Origin: Cytidiella melzeri
Taxonomy: Eukaryota > Basidiomycota > Agaricomycetes > Polyporales > Irpicaceae
Direction of reading: 5' to 3'
DNA: 12,499 nucleotides
NCBI GenBank assembly: GCA_022592445.1
Contig: JABYQR010000676.1
Coordinates: forward strand, 1-12,499
Shown: piece after piece, positions 1 through 6,530 of the stretch
How positions within the stretch are numbered: position 1 is the first letter of the stretch
How the letters are laid out: every line of letters starts with the position of its first letter
Program-made: the position numbers and the translations under genes
Notes under the pieces: generated by a model
What the model was told of the DNA's origin: nothing
Seen by the model: only the letters and a program-made list of their open reading frames with translations
The model's database searches: none

Positions 1-393
1 ATGAGGTCTTGTTGTATTGGATGCTTGGTGAAACACTAACAACCACCCTAGACACAAAGGGGCCAGGAACTAGCACACCAGACCTCTGAGAGGCAATCAC
101 GTAAATGAGTTGTGTGGGGCTGTGTGTAAAAATGTGCAAGTGGGTCGAAGAGTCCTAAGCCTTGCTAAAGGTAGCAAAGAAGATATTGTGAGTAGCGACA
201 AGTGTAGCCAGTAGGCCTATTATAAGTTAGCGTGTGTAAAAGAGCTTTGCAAAGCGTGAGCTGGCTGATAAGAGACACAAAATGAGAACGCAGGCGCAAG
301 GCAAGAAAGGAATGCAATAAACACTGACACTACAAAGATAAAGCTCAAAGAAACGCGACACAGTAACTCAGTAAAGAACACAATATTGCGGGA
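1..393. other. No recognisable gene; left flank of truncated transposase
   Basis: I see no coding sequence I recognise in either strand here. Open frames are short and low in information. The transposase reading frame to the right is open only back to 367, after a TAA at 364-366, and family resemblance starts at about 394. This stretch is therefore either a long intron of that gene or, more likely, unrelated sequence joined at a truncation point near 370-390. Confidence 0.4.
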
Positions 394-1790
394 GCTGCTG
401 ATCCAGACGTCGTGAAAGCGGTGCGAGCCGTTCTCGACTTCGTCTATTACGCTCATTACGAGGCGCACACCGAGGACTCACTTTCATGCCTACAGGACGC
501 CTGGATCCGCTTTCATTCGCACAAGCACGTTTTTGTGCGTCTGGGAGTTTGTGACGACTTCAACATCCCGAAGCTTCATTCAATGAGCCACTACATCGAC
601 TCAATCCGACTTTTTGGATCGGCGGATGGCTATAACACCGAAGGACCTGAGCGGCTTCACATCGACTTCGCAAAGCTTGGGTATCGCGCTAGCAACCGCA
701 AGCAGTACATCCAGCAGATGACGACCTGGATGGAGCGCCAGGATGCGGTTCGAAGGTTCGACCAGTACCTTCAGTGGCTCAAGGCCGGCCACAACTCACA
801 GCTGCCTTCACGCTTGGGAGACAACGACACTGAAGAGGCAGAGGACGCAGAGAAGGATGGCGAGGAGGTTGAGCAAGAGACAGCACCGGAGAGCCACGCG
901 CGGGCAGACGTCGACTCAGAGGAGTACACTATCTCAAAACGTCCGGCGTTCCCAAGCACGTCAGTCAAGACAATCACTGAAGAGTTTGGTGCACTGGACT
1001 TTATTCGTTGTTTGGAGGACTTCGTCACGAAGACAGTAGCGTCCTCATCAGCCAGCCGGCCCAGCCTACCAATACAGGCTGCCTCGAACGCGAACTCCTT
1101 CCTCCGTGTGGTCAACATGTACACAACATTTTCAGTCTACAAACAGTTCAAGAAGCGGCTCCCGCGTATGAGCCAGGTGTCAAAAACACTTGCTATGGAC
1201 TTGATTCGCGCAATACCTGCAAAGTCCGCGGGAGGTCTTCGACCGGCGACTCCATCCCAATTTTCGACCGTTCTTGCGCGTGAGGGAGTGGTCGACAGCA
1301 CCCAAGACTCAGAGAGAGAAGACGGAATATCTAGCCACCCTCTGGACGGTGAGTATCAGTTTTCATGGTGTTGCGCGACTCGGAGTCTGTACGCTAACTT
1401 GTAATACTAGGGATGACGGTCGGACAAGTTAGGCTTCTTTTTCGACTTCCGAGCAACATGGAGCACGTTAGCAAGCATCCGCTGGCATATATCGAGTGGT
1501 ACACACCGTTCCACCGATACGACGATCTCACCGGTATGTTTTCTGTTGCGCCGTCACAGAGGCTTCATCGTCGTCAAGCATCCATCATTCCTATCACTTC
1601 TATTGTACGCACTTGCCATCTGATTCCTGCTTGGGGACGAGTACATGTCGCGCGAACTGACTGGACTTTGGAGAATGTACTACAACGTTGTGACCGATTT
1701 TACGTGAATGCGTACCTACGACATTCAGACTTCGTGTTATTTCGACAGCTAGTAGATAATTGGCGAAGATCTTGGTCAATAACAGTGTAA
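394..1790 (+). pseudogene. Plavaka-type (CACTA-like) transposase, 5'-truncated C-terminal part
   Basis: This is the C-terminal ~440 residues of a Plavaka transposase, a basidiomycete CACTA/EnSpm-related DNA transposon protein. The family is recognised from VKAVRAVLDFVYYAHYEAHT near the start, IPKLHSMSHYIDSIRLFGSA, and DGYNTEGPERLHIDFAKLGY followed by RASNRKQYIQQMTTWMERQ, all typical of these proteins. Next comes an acidic linker (about 825-910), then a second exon (1411-1790) with the usual C-terminal LAYIEWYTPF, IVRTCHLIPAWG and AYLRHSDFVLFRQL motifs, ending at TAA 1788-1790. Exon 1 (to 1348) and exon 2 join in phase across a 62-nt intron, and neither has an internal stop. The N-terminal half with the catalytic domain is missing from the window, so this copy cannot be autonomous as it stands. 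The exact left edge is uncertain. Confidence 0.85.
1349..1410 (+). other. Intron of the Plavaka transposase gene (62 nt)
   Basis: Donor GTGAGT at 1349, branch-point-like GCTAAC at about 1393-1398, acceptor TAG ending at 1410. Splicing joins one leftover base (G, 1348) to GG (1411-1412) and restores the reading frame into the conserved VGQVRLLFRLP segment. The size is typical for basidiomycetes. Confidence 0.85.
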
Positions 1791-1805
1791 ATATTTTTGG
1801 TCTGC

Positions 1806-1850
1806 ATCTACGGGCTCTACTGATATCTACGGGATTCTACTGGTATCTAC
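1806..1850. repeat. Short direct repeats (ATCTACGGG units)
   Basis: A 19-20 nt unit beginning ATCTACGGG occurs at 1806-1824 and 1825-1844, with a third partial copy at 1845-1850. It lies just past the transposase stop codon. CACTA-type elements often carry short subterminal repeats that bind transposase, so this could be part of the Plavaka 3' end. I did not find a terminal inverted repeat to confirm it. Confidence 0.45.
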
Positions 1851-1906
1851 AAGGACACCTGCGCCCTACCTAGATTTAGGTATAAAACCCCTGTTTCCTG
1901 ATGAAA

Positions 1907-2385
1907 TTAGAGAGGTACGCCGTCATTGCGAAGTTTTTCTACCCATCTAGCATATTCTTTTTGATCATGTTTGGAAATCTCAACAATCCTGTCCCCCCCG
2001 TGCGGGTACACAGCTCGCCAGTCATCCCATACGGCGTGAGTTATGATGTTATGATCGTCGCCCACCCCATGAAACTGGACTGCGCTCCATCCGACTTGTA
2101 GTGCTTCCTTGATTATTTTTCCAAAGGCTTCCAAAAATTCTTCATTTGATGCTTTGCGTATGATGTTAAGTGATTGTGGGGCTATCAGTTCGGTGAGATC
2201 AGCTGAATGAAAGACATGCAGATTCAGAAGTCACCTGCTGTGAATGGTCGCCACAATATTTCCTCCCTGCCGTCAGGATGTGTATATACAGATTCAATAC
2301 CTGTAGAACCCGGTTTGAAAGGAATGTTCATTGAATGGATTGCTCCGGTGACAGCAAGCAGAATGAGAGAGATTGAGAACCACAT
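1907..2385 (-). CDS. Small, probably secreted, cysteine-free protein (141 aa), unknown function
   Basis: Two exons on the minus strand (2385-2235 and 2181-1907) join in phase into a 141-residue protein. The ATG at 2385 was chosen because it is followed at once by a hydrophobic signal-peptide-like stretch (MWFSISLILLAVTGAIHS); the open frame upstream of it does not look coding. The mature part would be about 120 residues with no cysteine. Its middle is rich in Trp, His and Asp (VGWSAVQFHGVGDDHN, AVWDDWRAVYP), and it ends in a charged helix-like tail before TAA at 1909-1907. I do not recognise the family. Unlike the repeat block next to it, this segment retains CpG dinucleotides. It could be a small secreted effector-like or hydrolase-fragment protein; the secretion call is inference from the N-terminus. 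Confidence 0.6.
2182..2234 (-). other. Intron of the small secreted-protein gene (53 nt)
   Basis: On the minus strand the donor is GTGACT at 2234 and the acceptor is TAG ending at 2182, with a CTGAT branch-like motif upstream of the acceptor. Exon 1 leaves one base and exon 2 supplies two, so the frame is kept. Without this splice the protein stops after FTAGDF. A nearer AG would give a 32-nt intron, short even for fungi. Confidence 0.65.
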
Positions 2386-2445
2386 AATGGTATAGGATGT
2401 GAAAGGGGATTTGAAGAGGGGTTGGAAAGGCAACACAACACTCAG

Positions 2446-2507
2446 CTGTAAAAGAATCTCAGCACAGTGATACAAGCTAAGTGCAATGCGGGCAACAATG
2501 TACTTAC
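2446..2507 (-). other. Probable 5' UTR intron (62 nt) upstream of the small secreted-protein gene
   Basis: Minus-strand donor GTAAGT at 2507, GCTGAG near the acceptor, and a pyrimidine-rich TTTTACAG acceptor ending at 2446, about 60 nt upstream of the chosen ATG at 2385. An upstream ATG at 2688 opens a frame that does not fuse in phase to the protein after splicing, so I read this as leader sequence. Confidence 0.5.
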
Positions 2508-2869
2508 CAACCACCACTGAGATGATTTTGAGGTACAAGGATGGTGGCAAGAGGATCTGCTGTTGTGGAGACGAGGGCTCAACACAACAAAGAAGAATGT
2601 GCAGTAAATGGGAAAAAAAAGGTCTGAAGATGAGGCTAGAGACCAAGTTAGTATGAAGATACTCCTTGAAGTACAAAGAGAAACTCATACCTTAAGACCA
2701 AGAGGTGAAAACTGAGGTCTCCAGGTAGAGCCCAGCAGGGCTTTTATACATATCTGCAAATACTCTTGGCACAAGGGCTGTACTTCTGTAACTGCCATAG
2801 TAACTAGTGACTTGAGACAATTATCCAGAGAATTTCCATCCATGGTTACATGATAGGAGCAAATTGATC
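2508..2869. other. Upstream/leader region of the minus-strand gene; start of CpG-free DNA
   Basis: No gene recognised. The minus-strand ATG at 2688 begins a hydrophobic open frame that looks like chance sequence. CpG disappears after 2573. The promoter of the small secreted-protein gene would be expected here, but I could not assign a clear TATA box. Confidence 0.35.
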
Positions 2870-3170
2870 AAATAATATAGCCTGAAATAGTTACTTGCTC
2901 AAGTGATTTTGTTCCTGGTAATGACCTTGCCAAGCAATTGGGGCATGAATATTCACTTTAGTAGGTGCATTTGTTATGGGTAACACCTTTGATAAGCAGC
3001 CTGATCTGGAACAGTTGCTTTGCTGGGTAAATGTAATACAGTTGACAATGGTGGTTGCAGGCAAATCAAGCAGGCTTAAATAAAGGTAATTAGCTTACCA
3101 ATGGTAGCAGGGGGCTTCATATATCTTCTCATTAATTGTGTGCAGTATTACAATTCCTGAAGAATGAAGA
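2870..3170 (+). repeat. Dispersed direct repeat, copy 1 (~300 bp)
   Basis: This segment resembles 4590-4920 in the same order and orientation. Shared landmarks include GTTCCTGGTAA, GGTCATGAATATT-like sequence, ACACCTTTGATA followed by GCA and TTGATC-like sequence, and AATGGTAGCA followed by GGGGCTTCAT. The copies differ by many substitutions and small gaps. Non-coding and free of CpG. Confidence 0.6.
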
Positions 3171-3705
3171 AGAATTGTTCCAGTGTGCTCCAGCACATTG
3201 ATGCCTTTTCAGATGTGACCTTTTTGTTCCCCAAAGTGTGGGAATATGATGGCAGAATACAGACAATACCAGTGTCAATAACAAAACAATGAATACAGCT
3301 GATGGCATCACACTGGCCTTGTTATCAGCCCTTTATAACTTTGAATCAGATCACTTTTGCAATCAAAATGCAGTTTTTGATTTTTACAGACTACATGGGT
3401 ACAAATCTGTACATAATATACACCCTTGGATAGCCCTATCTTGTGGCAACATCTTGGTACAAACATCCTGTCAATTGAAGTGGAATTGAGCAAGTTATGG
3501 CCAGTTCACTTTAAACTGCACTGTTGCTATGATGTCAAATTCTGGTCAGGTACATGTGCAGCAGTCTACAGACATTGCTTGCTCTCTAAACAAGGAATAC
3601 AATTAGAAGACATGCCACACATAGTATTGGCTCTGAGCAAAAGTTACCAGTACTTTGGAAGCTAACTACCAAATCTCAATCCCTACATTCTTGGACAATG
3701 TAAAT
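3171..3705. other. Non-coding, CpG-free spacer
   Basis: No recognisable protein in any frame; the short ORFs here have no family resemblance. The piece at about 3570-3620 faintly resembles the 143-bp unit that follows (GCTTGCTCTCTAAACAAGGA), so it may be a decayed outer copy. No CpG occurs in this stretch. Confidence 0.4.
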
Positions 3706-4186
3706 TTGTGGCTGCATTAGTAGTGAGTATTGTATCTGATTGTTTCACAAAGTTTCACAACTGTTGATTGCTCTCTAAGCAAGAGTTACACAATCAGAAC
3801 ACAGCCTGTGGCAGTTCCAATGGGGGTGAGGCAGTTCAGACATCAACAGGACATGGTTGCATCAGCAGCAAGCACTGCGTCAAATTTTTGCAGAAAGTTT
3901 CACAACCATGAGTTGCTCTCTGAGGAGGAATTAAAATCAGAAAATAGCCTGTGGCAGTTCAAATGCGGCTGAAGCAGTTCAGACATCAACAGGATGTGGT
4001 TGCATCAGCATAAAGCACTGCCGTTGATTCTTCCATACAGTTTCACAACCACCAGTTGCTCTATAAGCAAGAGTTACAATCAGAACACAGCCTGTGGCAG
4101 TTCCAATGGGGGTGAGGCAGTTCAGACATCAACAGTGCATGGTTGCATCAGCAGCAAGCACTGCATTGGATTGTTGCACAAAGTTT
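3706..4186 (+). repeat. Tandem array of ~143-bp units, left arm of a large inverted repeat (3 units)
   Basis: Three units begin with TTTCACAAC at 3753, 3898 and 4041 (spacing 145 and 143 bp), and a partial unit extends left to about 3706. The units alternate in type: A carries CAGTTCCAATGGGGGTGAGG, and B carries GAGGAGGAATTAAAATCAG and CAAATGCGGCTGAAG. The order is A-B-A. The array is the near-identical reverse complement of 4960-5686. ORFs inside it are by-products of the repeat. Confidence 0.85.
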
Positions 4187-4959
4187 TACTAGCGTTAGCA
4201 AGGCCGGCAAGCGGCAAGTACAATTCTTGAAGATTGAATGAAATATCACTTTTTGAGCCAGATTTGTGAGTAAACTTGGTGCTGGTAGCAGCCTGAACAA
4301 GTAATTTTGTTGGGAAAAGCTTCTTCAATGAGTAATGTTTAGTAAGTTGGTGGTTTGTCTTCACTGGAGCACACAATCATTCATGAAAGAAGAGGGACTG
4401 TGCTGTATTGTTTGAAGTGCAACAATGGCTGTGAGCACAGAATGAAAACAAGTTTGTGGAGTGGAGCATGTAGATAAAGATTGTTTGACATGCATCTTCT
4501 TCTTAATGGTGTTGAACTATGTTGAATAATCTAGATACAATTTGGTAACCTGCAGGAGCAGGGTTACAAGTGAGTATGTTATTGATAGCAAAATGAATAA
4601 ATCATATAGCATGGAATAGTTGATTGCAGCTGTGACTTTGTTACCAAAAACAACAACTGTGTTCCTGGTAAGGATCTTACCAAGCCATCTGGTCATGAAT
4701 ATTGACTGTGTTATGGGCATTTGCTAATGGTGACACCTTTGATAGGCAACTTGATCCGGGATAAAGTGACTGTACTACAATTGATAAGTTTGGTTCCAGG
4801 AAAAGGAGCCATACATTGATGAAGGCAGTCACTAATGGTAGCAAGGGGCTTCATCTATCTTGTCATGAATCTTGTGCAGTGTTCACTGCTGATTCTACAA
4901 AATTACTTGCTTCAAGAATGAAGGGCTGTAGGGTGTCTTATTAGATCAATTGGTAGAAC
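4187..4959. repeat. Spacer of the inverted repeat, containing dispersed repeat copy 2
   Basis: About 770 bp separate the two arms. The segment at about 4590-4920 is the second, diverged direct copy of 2870-3170. A further short similarity (AATTCTTGAAGA at about 4221) matches the end of copy 1. No coding sequence recognised. Only three CpG dinucleotides are visible from 4187 to 4959. Confidence 0.55.
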
Positions 4960-5686
4960 ATGTTACATGTGTCCTGTTGATGTCTGCACTGCCTCACCCC
5001 CATTGGAGCTGCAACAGGCTGTGTTCTGATTGTAACTCCTGCTTATGGAGCAACTGGTGGTTGTGAAACTGTATGGAAGAATCAAAGGCATTGCTTTATG
5101 CTGATGCAACCACATCCTGTTGATGTCTGAACTGCTTCAGCCGCATTTGAACTGCCACAGGCTATGTTCTGATTTTAATTCCTCCTCAGAGAGCAACTCA
5201 TGGTTGTGAAACTTTGTGCAAAAATTTGACGCAGTGCTTGCTGCTGATGCAACCATGTCCTGTTGATGTCTGAACTGCCTCACCCCCATTGGAACTGCCA
5301 CAGGCTGTGTTCTGATTGTAACTCTTGCTTATAGAGCAACTGGTGGTTGTGAAACTGTATGGAAGAATCAAAGGCAGTGCTTTATGCTGATGCAACCACA
5401 TCCTGTTGATGTCTGAACTGCTTCAGCCACATTTGAACTGCCACAGGCTATGTTCTGATTTTAATTCCTCCTCAGAGAGCAACTCATGGTTGTGAAACTT
5501 TGTGCAACAATTTGACGCAGTGCTTTCTGCTGATGCAACCATGTCCTGTTGATGTCTGAACTGCCTCACCCCCATTGGAGCTGCCACAGGCTGTGTTATG
5601 ATTGTAACTCCTGCTTAGAGAGCAATTAACAGTTGTGAAACTTGTGGAACAATCAGATGCAGCACTCGCTGCTGATGCAGCCACAG
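4960..5686 (-). repeat. Tandem array of ~143-bp units, right arm of the inverted repeat (5 units)
   Basis: Read on the minus strand, units of the same ~143-bp repeat recur with GTTGTGAAAC landmarks (plus-strand view) at about 5060, 5202, 5345, 5488 and 5632. The order from the outside is A-B-A-B-A, a higher-order period of about 286 bp. The outermost unit matches the outermost unit of the left arm (TTTCACAACTGTT variant), so the arms are true mirror copies that differ by one A-B pair. The array ends where the solo LTR begins. Confidence 0.85.
5682..5686. repeat. Target-site duplication, left copy (CACAG)
   Basis: CACAG immediately left of the solo LTR. It is also the outer tip of the right inverted-repeat arm, so the LTR inserted at or next to the array edge. 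Confidence 0.55.
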
Positions 5687-5848
5687 TGTAACAGTTAAGG
5701 TTACACTCACCAGATAAGTGTTTGACTTGAGGGGGAGATAGAGAGATAGAGAGTAGAGTGTTGGTGAGAGTGAGTACTGGGGAGTACGTAGCAGTCCTTG
5801 ATCAACAGAGTGGATAAGACTGAGGGAATATGCCCTCAGGAGTGCCTC

Positions 5849-5856
5849 TATATATA
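5849..5856 (-). promoter_or_regulatory. TATA box of the solo LTR
   Basis: TATATATA at 5849-5856. In the minus orientation it lies about 315 nt into the LTR, where a U3 core promoter belongs; pyrimidine-rich sequence follows downstream. A CCAAT motif (plus strand) sits at 5974-5978. Confidence 0.6.
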
Positions 5857-6061
5857 CATGAAGGGGAGGACCCCAGGTACTACCCTAAGACCCCTAATAC
5901 CTACATAAGTAAGCGAAGTAATCTACCTTACTAAGCATGCCCTATGCCCTAGTGGTGCCACTTCAATAATCAACCAATAGCAATTGTCCCCATGAACTGA
6001 CCCCATGACCCAGCTCCAAGGCTAGACTTGTTCTAGCTTGTTCTAAGACAAGGCTAGACTT

Positions 6062-6157
6062 TTCCAGAAGGTTCTATGAACTATGACATCATCTAATGGA
6101 ATGTTCTATACTATGACATCATAGTTCCAGCATGTTCCACAAGGTTCCAGAGAGTTC
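6062..6157. promoter_or_regulatory. Cluster of heat-shock-element-like and CRE-like motifs in the LTR U3
   Basis: TTC, GAA and TTC begin at 6062, 6067 and 6072, which is the alternating 5-bp spacing of a perfect HSE; another GAA follows at 6078 and a GAA/TTC pair at 6099/6104. Then four TTC triplets begin at 6125, 6135, 6145 and 6155, an exact 10-bp step like the step-type HSE of yeast Hsf1. Between them TGACATCA occurs twice (6084-6091, 6114-6121), one base from the CRE/ATF site TGACGTCA. Binding is inference from spacing alone. Confidence 0.5.
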
Positions 6158-6169
6158 TATCATGTGATA

Positions 6170-6174
6170 CACAG
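6170..6174. repeat. Target-site duplication, right copy (CACAG)
   Basis: CACAG immediately right of the solo LTR, identical to 5682-5686. Confidence 0.55.
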
Positions 6175-6186
6175 ATAAGGAAAGGA

Positions 6187-6228
6187 GCGCATCAGCGCAT
6201 CAGAGACAGGAGGCGCATCAGCGCATCA
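6187..6228. repeat. Four copies of GCGCATCA
   Basis: GCGCATCA occurs at 6187, 6195, 6213 and 6221, two tandem pairs separated by 10 bp. It lies just outside the solo LTR. No function assigned. Confidence 0.7.
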
Positions 6229-6241
6229 ATTGATAGGCACT

Positions 6242-6346
6242 GAGAATAAGCAGAATAAGCGCCTGATAAGCGCTGGATAAGCGCTGGATAAGTGCCTAAA
6301 TAAACGCTGGATAAGCACTGGATAAGTGCCTGATAAGCGCTTAAAT
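6242..6346. repeat. 11-bp tandem repeats carrying GATAAG sites
   Basis: A GATAAGCGCTG-like unit repeats about eight to nine times. Exact GATAAG cores start at 6265, 6276, 6287, 6310, 6321 and 6332, with a degenerate AATAAA member at 6299. The phase is 11 bp apart from one 12-bp step. GATAAG is the core site of fungal GATA factors. The array ends about 185 bp upstream of the MULE start codon and could be part of that element's promoter. Confidence 0.65.
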
Positions 6347-6530
6347 ATTCCCAATAATACCGTTGCCTGGTAAGGCAAGTCTTGTAGAAACATTGAAAAT
6401 CTGTGACACCAGTATGTAATCAGTAAGTAGAGATAACAATAATGTTATACTGCAATAGTAGTCTATCAGGGTGCACTAACATAATTGCGGGGGCGGACAG
6501 GCCGACACGAACAGGTACCCAACATCATCT

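Larger units (their letters stand above)
5687..6169 (-). mobile_element. Solo LTR of a retrotransposon, minus orientation
   Basis: The 483-bp segment is flanked by the same 5 bp, CACAG, at 5682-5686 and 6170-6174, as expected of a target-site duplication. Read on the minus strand it starts TATCACATGATAG and ends TTAACTGTTACA; LTRs normally start TG, so the second base appears to be a G-to-A change. A TATA box lies ~315 nt from the start, leaving ~165 nt of R-U5, a normal LTR plan. No internal retrotransposon sequence adjoins it, so it is probably a recombination remnant. An alternative edge at 6171 (TGTATC start) gives a proper TG but loses the full duplication. Confidence 0.65.

Noticed and set aside
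1549..1600. GTATGT-type donor inside the second Plavaka exon
   Set aside because: The protein reads through with family-typical residues (TGMFSVAPS), so no intron is needed.
2281..2320. Extra ~34-nt intron inside exon 1 of the small secreted-protein gene
   Set aside because: Too short, and the frame is open and plausible without it.
3426..3665. 79-codon open frame in the CpG-free block
   Set aside because: No family resemblance, repeat-related composition and partial similarity to the satellite unit; looks like chance.
3994..5684. Several similar 66-80 residue open frames on both strands that look like a small protein family
   Set aside because: They are translations of the 143-bp tandem unit. 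The period is not a multiple of three, so the frame is not kept between units.
3706..5686. Regular repeats suggesting a CRISPR array
   Set aside because: Units are ~143 bp, directly tandem without unique spacers, in a eukaryotic context with introns.
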